NCBI GenBank assembly: GCA_029939385.1
Contig: JAOZSZ010000047.1
Span: forward strand, 1-8,663
Length of the DNA stretch: 8,663 nt
Direction of reading: 5' to 3'
Origin: Pontiella sp.
GTDB lineage: Bacteria; Verrucomicrobiota; Kiritimatiellia; Kiritimatiellales; Pontiellaceae
The position numbers were made by a program, and so were the translations under genes. A model generated the notes under the pieces. It was not told the DNA's origin, made no database searches, and worked only from the letters and a program-made list of their open reading frames with translations. Of this stretch, positions 1-5,618 are shown one piece after another. Positions within the stretch are counted from its first letter, which is position 1. Every line of letters starts with the position of its first letter.

Positions 1-75
1 GCCGCGCTTGTGGCGGGGATTTCTGAGGTCTCGATCGCCACACGGATCTCGGCCATTAAGGAGTCTTCTCCGTGA
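1..75 (+). CDS. C-terminal end of a probable ExbD/TolR-family protein (partial)
   Basis: Reading frame 1 is open from the window edge to a TGA at 73-75 and encodes 24 residues, AALVAGISEVSIATRISAIK and then ESSP. The pattern 'ALxAGxxxVxIAT' resembles the last helix and strand of ExbD/TolR periplasmic domains, where a helix ending in AG leads into a hydrophobic strand just before the C-terminus. The next gene encodes a TonB-like protein and starts inside this stop codon (GTGA overlap), which is the expected order for an exbB-exbD-tonB cluster. ExbD proteins sit in the inner membrane and, with ExbB, harness the proton motive force to drive TonB. Only the tail is visible, so the family call is an inference from a short segment plus context; that the frame is coding is more certain than its identity. 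Confidence 0.45.
   Translation, partial: AALVAGISEVSIATRISAIKESSP
58..71 (+). promoter_or_regulatory. Shine-Dalgarno of the TonB-like gene inside a small potential hairpin
   Basis: AAGGAG (58-63) lies 8 nt before the GTG at 72 and fixes that codon as the start. GGAG (60-63) is followed by TCTT and then CTCC (68-71), so the core of the ribosome site can pair with the bases next to the start codon in a 4-bp stem with a tetraloop. Because the upstream gene terminates at 75, a translating ribosome would open this stem, consistent with translational coupling. The site is clear; the hairpin is a short match and its regulatory role is inference. Confidence 0.55.
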
Positions 76-800
76 TAAATTCTCGGAAGTGGCATGCCAC
101 TGAGTTGGCAATTTGCTTGGCGGTGATGATGCATCTGTTGTTATTTATCGGGGTGCGGCCGGCGAATAGCGCGAGCTTGGCAAAGGTTTTTATTCCTCCC
201 CAAACGGACTACCTTGCTCCGTCGTCTGGGTCCGTTCCTGTATCCGGACATTATGCCCGAAAAATATGGTCGCCGATCCTTTTTTCACTTCCATCGGAAA
301 TGGGCTTCAGTCAAGGGTTGTTCGATCACGATGTGCGTACGGCATTAAAATTTTCTAAGCCAACACAATATGAAAGTTTTCTTGATATCGATGCGGTTCC
401 GCGCGGAAGTGGAATGCAGATTAATTCGAAGGCGTTGATGATTTCGGCATATGGCGTGGCTCCGCCGCATCCCTCCACGGGCCCCGTTCAACGCGTGAAA
501 AAAGATCCGATAGGTCATCGGATTTATATGGATTCGGATCTTAAGAAGCGTTTGGTGGGTGGAATTATACTTCCTCCATCCCTCAATCAGGAGGTTCATT
601 CCACCTGGCAGGCCTGTGCGGAGATCAGTCTTACTCCTCAAGGTTTAGTGAAGCATGTTTTCCTCGAACAGCCCCTTGAATCTGAAGCCCTGAATCAGGA
701 AGTGATTCGAATGCTTCATGGCTTGCGTTTTAAGCCCGCAGAACATTCCACCGAGGGTCGTATTGAAATCTATTCTCCTGAAGCGGGAGTGATAAAATGA
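72..800 (+). CDS. TonB-like membrane-anchored protein (energy-transducer family, divergent)
   Basis: This 242-residue protein has a short basic N-terminus, one hydrophobic segment (about residues 11-28) and a long periplasmic region, the layout of TonB: inner-membrane anchor, spacer, C-terminal receptor-contacting domain. Residues about 178-238 resemble a TonB C-terminal fold, a strand (ACAEISLTPQG), a strand (VKHVFLEQP), a helix with regular hydrophobic spacing (LNQEVIRMLHGL) and the 'RFKPA' signature that often ends the helix. The linker is not the usual Pro-Lys/Pro-Glu repeat. It instead has a central segment, WSPILFSLPSEMGFSQ (66-81), with no function I recognise, and a classical YP motif is absent. 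The GTG start is supported by AAGGAG 8 nt upstream and a GTGA overlap with the preceding gene. It overlaps the next gene by ATGA. Role inferred: energy transduction to an outer-membrane transporter together with ExbB/ExbD. It could also be a structural TonB-domain protein with another task. Confidence 0.6.
   Translation: MINSRKWHATELAICLAVMMHLLLFIGVRPANSASLAKVFIPPQTDYLAPSSGSVPVSGHYARKIWSPILFSLPSEMGFSQGLFDHDVRTALKFSKPTQYESFLDIDAVPRGSGMQINSKALMISAYGVAPPHPSTGPVQRVKKDPIGHRIYMDSDLKKRLVGGIILPPSLNQEVHSTWQACAEISLTPQGLVKHVFLEQPLESEALNQEVIRMLHGLRFKPAEHSTEGRIEIYSPEAGVIK
775..796 (+). promoter_or_regulatory. Shine-Dalgarno of the zinc-ribbon gene with facing CTCC
   Basis: GGGAG (785-789) lies 7 nt before the ATG at 797 and supports that start. 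A CTCC at 775-778 can pair with GGAG (786-789) across a 7-nt loop, so this ribosome site, like the one at 58-71, has its complement close by. Both sites lie within the coding end of the upstream gene and would be unfolded by ribosomes finishing it. The ribosome site is clear; the hairpin is weak evidence. Confidence 0.5.
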
Positions 801-1027
801 TTTCGATGCCCTTGGATGTGCTTCTTATTTTCTTAGTGAGTATTTCACTGTTGGTTGTCGCGGTGCTGGCCCTGATTTACAACATTCGTTCGCTGCACCA
901 TCCGAACTGCGAGAAAGAGAGCATCTATGAATGCTCCGAATGCGGCCATGTTTATGCCTTTGCTCGTGCTCGTCCTATGGATCGTTGCCCGCGCTGTGGG
1001 CATCTCAACGATGCCGTTCGAACATAG
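797..1027 (+). CDS. Small membrane-anchored zinc-ribbon protein
   Basis: This 76-residue protein has one hydrophobic segment (about residues 7-29) followed by a compact cysteine-rich tail. Cys46-x2-Cys49 and Cys64-x2-Cys67 form a classic two-knuckle zinc ribbon (CSEC...CPRC); Cys38 is a fifth, unpaired cysteine. By the positive-inside rule, the basic residues after the membrane segment (R31, H34, H35) suggest the ribbon faces the cytoplasm. It starts within the stop codon of the TonB-like gene (ATGA) and has a good ribosome site, so it belongs to the same operon. It ends 5 nt before the convergent nadB stop. I do not recognise a named family. A zinc or iron sensor or an accessory subunit of the adjacent transduction complex is a context-based guess only. 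That it is a real gene is well supported by the overlap, ribosome site and intact CxxC pairs. Confidence 0.75.
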   Translation: MISMPLDVLLIFLVSISLLVVAVLALIYNIRSLHHPNCEKESIYECSECGHVYAFARARPMDRCPRCGHLNDAVRT

Positions 1028-1032
1028 ATTCC

Positions 1033-2640
1033 TTAAGTCAGCGGTCCGCCGGGAGGATCTTGAATAAGGGTGTCGATGGCGTGTTCGGCCCGCTCGGGAT
1101 AGTCGGCCATATAATGGAGCCCCCGACTTTCTTTGCGTTGCTGTGCGGAGCGAATAATCAGATCGGCAACATCGGCAATATTACGGAGTTCGAGCAAGTC
1201 GGCCGTGATGAGATAGGCTCCATAATAGTGCTTAATCTCTTCGCGTAGATTGCGAATTCGCCGCCGCGCACGCGCAAGCCGCCGCTCGGTCCGAACGATG
1301 CCTACATAGTCCCACATGGCTGTACGCACTTCATTCCAGTTGTGTTCAACCACCACGGCTTCATCGCTGGGAACGGCTTGCCCCAGTTTCCATCCAGGAA
1401 TTTGAACTTCATTTTGCAGGGATTTCCAGACCCTAGAAATTTCGATGGCAGCGGCGTGTCCACAAACCAAGGCTTCGAGTAGCGAGTTGCTGGCGAGGCG
1501 GTTGGCTCCGTGTAGCCCCGTGCTGGCCACTTCGCCACAGGCATAGAGACCGGGCAACTCGGTGGTTCCATTCACTTCAGCCACAACGCCGCCGCAGGAA
1601 TAGTGTGCGGCAGGAACGACGGGAATGCGGTCGGTGGCCATATTAATCCCGAAGCGCAGGCAGGCCGCATAGAGGTTTGGAAAGCGGTCGCGTAAAAATT
1701 TCTCAGAGCGATGCGTAATGTCGAGATAGACATACGGGTCGCCATGTTTTTTCATGATATGGTCGATGGCGCGCGCGGTAACATCGCGTGTGGCGAGCGA
1801 TCCGCGTGGGTCGAATTCTTCCATAAAGGGGTGGCCACGCATATCGACGAGTTGGGCCCCTTCACCGCGTACGGCTTCGGAGATGAGGAATGATTTTGCA
1901 TTGGGGTGGAAGAGACAGGTGGGGTGGAACTGGACGAATTCCATGTTGCGGATGGGTAGGCCTGCCCGCCAAGCCATCGCAACGCCGTCGCCGGTGGCAA
2001 CGTCGGGATTGGAGGTGTAGGGATAAACCTTGCCCAGTCCGCCGGTGGCCAGCACCGTGCACGTGGCATGTATGGCTAGAATTTGGTCGGTGGTTTTGTC
2101 GAGAAAGTAGGCTCCAACACAGCGGTTTTCTCCTTCGAGCCCAATCCAATTAGTGGTGACGAGGCTGATGGCGAGTAGGTTTTCGTGTAGCGTGATATTT
2201 TTGTTTTCATGGACACGAGCGATGAGCACCTCCATCATTTCCTGCCCCGTAATATCGCCGGCGTGCAGTACGCGGCGGTGTGAGTGGCCGCCTTCCTGGC
2301 CTAGGTCATATTCATTTTTCTTGCCCTTTCGGCGCTCAAATTTGATGCCTAGATTTTCGAGCTCGGCAATGCGATCGTAACCCCCTCGTATGATCTGTTC
2401 GATGACCTCTGGCGAGCCTAGCCCGCACCCGGTGGAGATCGTGTCTGCCACATGGGACTCGACGGTATCGTTGGGGTCAATCACGCACGCGACGCCGCCT
2501 TGGGCATAAAAACTATTTCCATCGGAGGCCTCTTTCTTGCAGGCCACCAATACACGGCCCTGTTTACTGAGTTCCAGTGCTGCGGTCAGTCCGGCCAGTC
2601 CACTGCCAATTACAAGAAAATCGTAGGAATGTGTATTCAT
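1033..2640 (-). CDS. nadB: L-aspartate oxidase NadB
   Basis: NadB is an FAD enzyme that oxidises L-aspartate to iminoaspartate, the first step of de novo NAD synthesis; NadA and NadC follow, but neither gene is in this window. The 535-residue length matches the family (about 530-540). Visible motifs are the Rossmann dinucleotide site GSGLAG (12-17) with the nearby 'SFYAQGGVA' FAD contact, QEGGHS (115-120, Glu116), the ATGG FAD motif (198-201), 'FVQFHPTCL' with His239, 'SEAVRGEGA' (254-262), Arg285 in 'ATRDV', His346 in 'PAAHYSCGG', and 'YACGEVASTGLHGANRLASN' near the FAD adenine. The C-terminal part has the Arg-rich three-helix domain (about 430-520). The combination of 'QFHPT' and no quinone-partner genes nearby favours NadB over the SdhA/FrdA flavoprotein. 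It starts 4 nt after the stop of the small upstream gene, with only a weak ribosome site, and is probably translationally coupled to it. Confidence 0.97.
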   Translation of the reverse strand: MNTHSYDFLVIGSGLAGLTAALELSKQGRVLVACKKEASDGNSFYAQGGVACVIDPNDTVESHVADTISTGCGLGSPEVIEQIIRGGYDRIAELENLGIKFERRKGKKNEYDLGQEGGHSHRRVLHAGDITGQEMMEVLIARVHENKNITLHENLLAISLVTTNWIGLEGENRCVGAYFLDKTTDQILAIHATCTVLATGGLGKVYPYTSNPDVATGDGVAMAWRAGLPIRNMEFVQFHPTCLFHPNAKSFLISEAVRGEGAQLVDMRGHPFMEEFDPRGSLATRDVTARAIDHIMKKHGDPYVYLDITHRSEKFLRDRFPNLYAACLRFGINMATDRIPVVPAAHYSCGGVVAEVNGTTELPGLYACGEVASTGLHGANRLASNSLLEALVCGHAAAIEISRVWKSLQNEVQIPGWKLGQAVPSDEAVVVEHNWNEVRTAMWDYVGIVRTERRLARARRRIRNLREEIKHYYGAYLITADLLELRNIADVADLIIRSAQQRKESRGLHYMADYPERAEHAIDTLIQDPPGGPLT

Positions 2641-2644
2641 GGCA

Positions 2645-2914
2645 TTATCCGTTGCGAATATTATTTTTATGGGTCTCTGCGTCGGCTCGTATTTTAATAA
2701 TCTGCTCCTGCTTGGTCTGCTGGAGAAACGAGGCTCTGGCGGGGTCGGCTTCGGTTGAGCGTTGCTGATCGAACATAATTTCGGCTTCGGCGATCTGGGC
2801 CTTCATTTTTGAATCAATTTCGGCCAGCGCTTTCTTTTGTTCGTTGGTCACTGTTTTTGATTCACCGCTCATCCGTTCCATGGCTAATTCGTATGCACTT
2901 TTCATTTCACTCAT
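2645..2914 (-). CDS. Small helical protein of unknown function, cotranscribed with nadB
   Basis: This 89-residue, highly charged protein is predicted to be almost entirely alpha-helical, with coiled-coil-like spacing and many Ala, Glu, Lys and Gln residues. It has no membrane segment or signal peptide and no cysteines. The start MSEMKSAYELAMERM is chosen because AAAGGA (2922-2927, minus strand) lies 7 nt upstream. The frame stays open to an ATG at 3076, but that extension would cross the predicted promoter. I have the impression of similar short 'MKSAYELAMERL' proteins in Verrucomicrobiota-type genomes, but I recognise no function. Its stop is 4 nt before the nadB start, so the two share a transcript. 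Whether it serves NAD metabolism or is just a neighbour cannot be read from the sequence. The segment 'LTxEQKxxLAEID' (here VTNEQKKALAEID, 22-34) looks like the most constrained part. Confidence 0.75.
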   Translation of the reverse strand: MSEMKSAYELAMERMSGESKTVTNEQKKALAEIDSKMKAQIAEAEIMFDQQRSTEADPARASFLQQTKQEQIIKIRADAETHKNNIRNG

Positions 2915-2935
2915 AAGGGTTTCCTTTCGGTAAGG

Positions 2936-2964
2936 AATATACGTTTCGAAGGCAGGATATTCAA
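2936..2964 (-). promoter_or_regulatory. Sigma70-like promoter for the small gene and nadB
   Basis: On the minus strand TTGAAT (2964-2959) and TATATT (2941-2936) are separated by exactly 17 nt, matching 4/6 and 5/6 of the -35 and -10 consensus. Transcription would begin near 2929, giving a leader of about 15 nt that contains just the AAAGGA ribosome site and the ATG at 2914. Spacing and placement agree well. The assumption is that the host's primary sigma factor uses the standard consensus. Confidence 0.6.
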
Positions 2965-3039
2965 CGATGGGAATGAGTTCTTTTAGGGGGGAATAGTCAT
3001 ACTTGGGGGATAGTGACTTTTTGGCACTCTTTAAATAGA

Positions 3040-3068
3040 TTGAAACAACTGCGCCGTAATGGCACAAT
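3040..3068 (+). promoter_or_regulatory. Possible sigma70-like promoter at the kinase start (leaderless?)
   Basis: TTGAAA (3040-3045) and CACAAT (3063-3068) are separated by 17 nt, 5/6 and 4/6 matches to the consensus hexamers. The expected transcription start, about 7 nt after the -10, falls on or next to the kinase ATG at 3075. There is also no usable ribosome site before that ATG: the only G-run, GGGG at 3070-3073, is 1 nt from it. Together these suggest a leaderless or near-leaderless mRNA. This is a weak promoter match, so the call is tentative. Confidence 0.35.
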
Positions 3069-3074
3069 TGGGGC

Positions 3075-4274
3075 ATGAAATCAGGATTCTTTGATAAATT
3101 AGTGAATCGGCTCGATCATTTAGATTCGGGGAGTTTGCAGAGCTATTTTCTTCGCTTAGCCAAGGAAAAGGGGCTGATGGAGACCATCTTTCAGGCCTTG
3201 GAGGAGGGATTGATCGTGCTGAATCGAGAGGCGCAGATTAGTTATGCCAACCGAGCGGCGGAACAAATGTTGGGGTTCAAATTTAAGTCTGCACAGGGGA
3301 TTCCGATCCAACGCTATCTTAAGGATATTCATTGGGACTTGGTGCTGGATTTGGATGAATATGAATGGAGCAAGCTGGTTCGCCGCGAAATTGAGATTAC
3401 CTATCCACAGCACCGTTTTATGGAATTCTATGTTGTGCCACTGGCGGCCATTGATGAGAAGGAGGAGGGGGCCGTGGTTATTTTTCGCGACGTTACGCGC
3501 GAACGCGAAAGCACGGCGGAGTCGATCGAGACCGAGCGGCTGTATGCGCTGAGCCTATTGGCGGCGGGGGTTGCGCACGAGATCGGAAATCCACTCAACT
3601 CTATTAATATTCATTTACAATTACTCGACCGTGAGATTGGCGCCCTTAAGGATGAAACCGCGCGGGAAGAACTGAAGGAATTGGTGGATATCTCACGCAA
3701 AGAAGTGGGTCGGCTCGATACCATTATTCGCCAATTCCTTAAGGCGCTACGCCCCTCGATCCCCGAACGTAAGCCGATGAAGTTGGCGCGTTTAGTTAAG
3801 GAAACTCTGGAGGTGATGAGGCATGAGATTAGTGATCGCCGTATGTTGGTGGAGACCGATTTTCCCGAAAATATTCCGGTGGTGGCCGTGGATGAAACGC
3901 AGGTTAAGCAGGTCTTTTTTAATGTAATTAAAAATGCACTCCAAGCGATGGCGGACGGAGGTGTTCTCAAAATTCATACGCTAAAGTCGGACCGCTTTAT
4001 CGGGGCCGTATTTGAAGACAATGGCTTGGGCATTGATCCTGAAAAACTAGGCGCAATTTATGAGCCTTTTCATACGACGAAGGCGGAAGGCTCTGGCCTC
4101 GGTATGATGATTGTTCAGCGTATTATGCGTGACCACGGCGGCGAGATCGAAATCCATTCCGAGCCAGGACGTGGAACCAAGTTGACATTGAGGTTTCCTC
4201 GGGAGGATGCCCGCATCAACTTGCTTGAAGCGCCGGCGCAGGAAAAAGTGAACGGAGGAGAGGAATATGATTAA
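3075..4274 (+). CDS. Soluble PAS-domain sensor histidine kinase, NtrB-like
   Basis: This 399-residue kinase has no membrane segment, so it should sense a cytoplasmic signal. It has a short N-terminal helical region (about 1-35), a PAS domain (about 36-145, beginning 'IFQALEEGLIVLNREAQISYANRAAEQMLGF'-like at residues 38-68), a HisKA dimerisation domain with the phospho-acceptor His168 in GVAHEIGNPLNS, and a HATPase_c domain. The latter shows an N box (NVIKNALQAM, Asn283 and Asn287), a G1 box (DNGLGI, 315-320), an F box (PFHTT, 331-335) and a G2 box (GSGLGM, 339-344), all intact. The gene overlaps the response-regulator gene by 8 nt, so the two are a cognate pair. The ATG at 3075 is kept because the frame upstream of the PAS domain ('LDSGSLQSYFLRLAKEKGLMETIF') looks like the helical lead-in I associate with such kinases; the next Met, residue 35, would cut into it. 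The start lacks a normal ribosome site. Confidence 0.93.
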   Translation: MKSGFFDKLVNRLDHLDSGSLQSYFLRLAKEKGLMETIFQALEEGLIVLNREAQISYANRAAEQMLGFKFKSAQGIPIQRYLKDIHWDLVLDLDEYEWSKLVRREIEITYPQHRFMEFYVVPLAAIDEKEEGAVVIFRDVTRERESTAESIETERLYALSLLAAGVAHEIGNPLNSINIHLQLLDREIGALKDETAREELKELVDISRKEVGRLDTIIRQFLKALRPSIPERKPMKLARLVKETLEVMRHEISDRRMLVETDFPENIPVVAVDETQVKQVFFNVIKNALQAMADGGVLKIHTLKSDRFIGAVFEDNGLGIDPEKLGAIYEPFHTTKAEGSGLGMMIVQRIMRDHGGEIEIHSEPGRGTKLTLRFPREDARINLLEAPAQEKVNGGEEYD

Positions 4275-5613
4275 GCCGGTTATCCTGATTGTTGATGATG
4301 AAAAGAGTGCGCGCGATGGTCTTGTGCGTGCCTTGCGGAAGGATTATCGCGTATTTGCGGCAGAGAATGGGGCGATCGCTTTGGAAATGCTTGCGGCCCA
4401 TAAAATTGATGTGTTGCTGAGCGATGTTCGTATGCCGGGTATGGATGGCATTTCCCTGATGCAACGGGCGCTGAAAAATAATCCGGAGCTGATGTGTATT
4501 ATTTTGACGGCCTATGGCGATGTTGAGCTGGCGGTGGAGGCGATGAAGTTGGGCGCGATGGATTTTATGACGAAACCGATCAACCTCGATAAGCTGGAGC
4601 TGATGCTTGGTCGCGTGCTGAAGGCCAAAAGAATTGAATTAGAAAATGAGCAGTTGCGGGTTCAATTGGATAACAAGTATGGCCTTGAAAATATTATTGG
4701 TCGCTCCACGGTAATGCAGGAGGTGTTTGATACCATTCGGCAGGTGGCGGGGTCGCGGGCAACGGTATTGATTCAGGGTGAAAGCGGAACCGGTAAGGAA
4801 TTGGTGGCCAAGGCGATTCATCAGTTGAGTCCGCGAACGAAGGGGCCGTTTGTGGCGGTTCATTGCGCGGCTCTTGCGCATAACCTTTTGGAGAGTGAGC
4901 TGTTTGGTCATGAGAAGGGGGCGTTTACCGGGGCTATGGAGCGGCGGATCGGGCGGTTCGAAAAGGCGGATGGGGGGTCTCTGTTTTTAGATGAGATTAG
5001 TGAGATCAATGCTTCGGTGCAGGTGAAGCTTCTTCGAGCCTTGGAGGAACGACAAATTGAACGCGTGGGGAATGATACCCCCGTGGATGTCGACTCGCGT
5101 CTGATTGCTGCGACGAACCGTGATTTAAAAAATATGGTTGATGAGGGTGAATTCCGTGAAGATTTGTTTTATCGCCTTTATGTCGTGGTCATCACCTTGC
5201 CACCGCTGCGGGAGCGGCAGGACGATATTCTATTGTTACTCAATCATTATCTCTCCGTGTTTAATGAAGAGAATCATAAGCAATTTGAGGGTTTTACTTC
5301 GGCGGCCTATGACCTGCTTGCGGCCTATGACTGGCCGGGGAATATTCGTGAACTGCGCAACTTGGTTGAACGAATGGTGGTGCTCACTCAGGGCAAGGTG
5401 TTGGATGTGAAGGATATTCCTTCTCATATCTATGAGAAGATAAACGCCGATAATCTGGGGATGAGTGCTGACCTTACGGTGGATGAAATGGAAAAACAGA
5501 TGATTATTCGAGCCTTGGAAAAAATGGGCGCCAATCGAACCAAGGCGGCGGAAAAATTAGGTATTAGCCGCCGAACCTTACATCGAAAGTTGAACCAGTA
5601 CGAAATTGATTAG
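4267..5613 (+). CDS. NtrC-family sigma54-dependent response regulator
   Basis: This 448-residue regulator has the full NtrC layout. The receiver domain (1-120) has acidic residues D10/D11, phospho-acceptor Asp53 in SDVRMPGMDG, Thr81 and Lys103. The AAA+ sigma54-interaction domain (about 143-365) has Walker A GESGTGKE (171-178), GAFTGA (218-223, the loop that contacts sigma54), Walker B 'SLFLDE' (238-243), 'FREDLFYRL' (296-304, arginine-finger region) and 'WPGNIREL' (356-363). The C-terminal Fis-type helix-turn-helix is about 422-446 (NRTKAAEKLGISRRTLHRKL). It has all residues needed to activate sigma54 RNA polymerase after phosphorylation by the upstream kinase. The ATG at 4267 is preceded by GGAGG (4254-4258, 8-nt spacing) inside the kinase gene. 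Signal and target promoters cannot be read here: AtoC, ZraR, NtrC and other subfamilies are all possible. Confidence 0.96.
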   Translation: MIKPVILIVDDEKSARDGLVRALRKDYRVFAAENGAIALEMLAAHKIDVLLSDVRMPGMDGISLMQRALKNNPELMCIILTAYGDVELAVEAMKLGAMDFMTKPINLDKLELMLGRVLKAKRIELENEQLRVQLDNKYGLENIIGRSTVMQEVFDTIRQVAGSRATVLIQGESGTGKELVAKAIHQLSPRTKGPFVAVHCAALAHNLLESELFGHEKGAFTGAMERRIGRFEKADGGSLFLDEISEINASVQVKLLRALEERQIERVGNDTPVDVDSRLIAATNRDLKNMVDEGEFREDLFYRLYVVVITLPPLRERQDDILLLLNHYLSVFNEENHKQFEGFTSAAYDLLAAYDWPGNIRELRNLVERMVVLTQGKVLDVKDIPSHIYEKINADNLGMSADLTVDEMEKQMIIRALEKMGANRTKAAEKLGISRRTLHRKLNQYEID

Positions 5614-5618
5614 GAGGG

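Noticed and set aside
931..1248. 105-codon plus-strand frame bridging the zinc-ribbon gene and the end of nadB
   Set aside because: Overlaps the zinc-ribbon gene out of frame and runs antisense to nadB; no ribosome site or domain.
1752..2153. Several open frames of about 90-105 codons on both strands inside nadB
   Set aside because: Arg/Pro/Ser-rich translations with no motif, fully inside a confident gene.
1033..2640. Succinate dehydrogenase/fumarate reductase flavoprotein as an alternative to NadB
   Set aside because: Length, the QFHPT motif, the C-terminal domain and the lack of iron-sulfur or membrane subunit genes all fit NadB better.
3060..3075. Sigma54-like GG-N10-GC (TGGCAC...GGGCA) just before the kinase ATG
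   Set aside because: The core dinucleotide spacing is perfect, but the -12 box reads GGGCA rather than TTGCA, and transcription would begin about 11 nt inside the coding region.
2915..3076. N-terminal extension of the small helical protein to the ATG at 3076
   Set aside because: The extension has no ribosome site, differs in composition, and crosses a well-spaced promoter; the ATG at 2914 has a good ribosome site.
3177..3179. Downstream ATG (Met35) as the kinase start, with purine-rich sequence before it
   Set aside because: It would remove the helical lead-in to the PAS domain, which looks like real coding sequence; kept only as an alternative.
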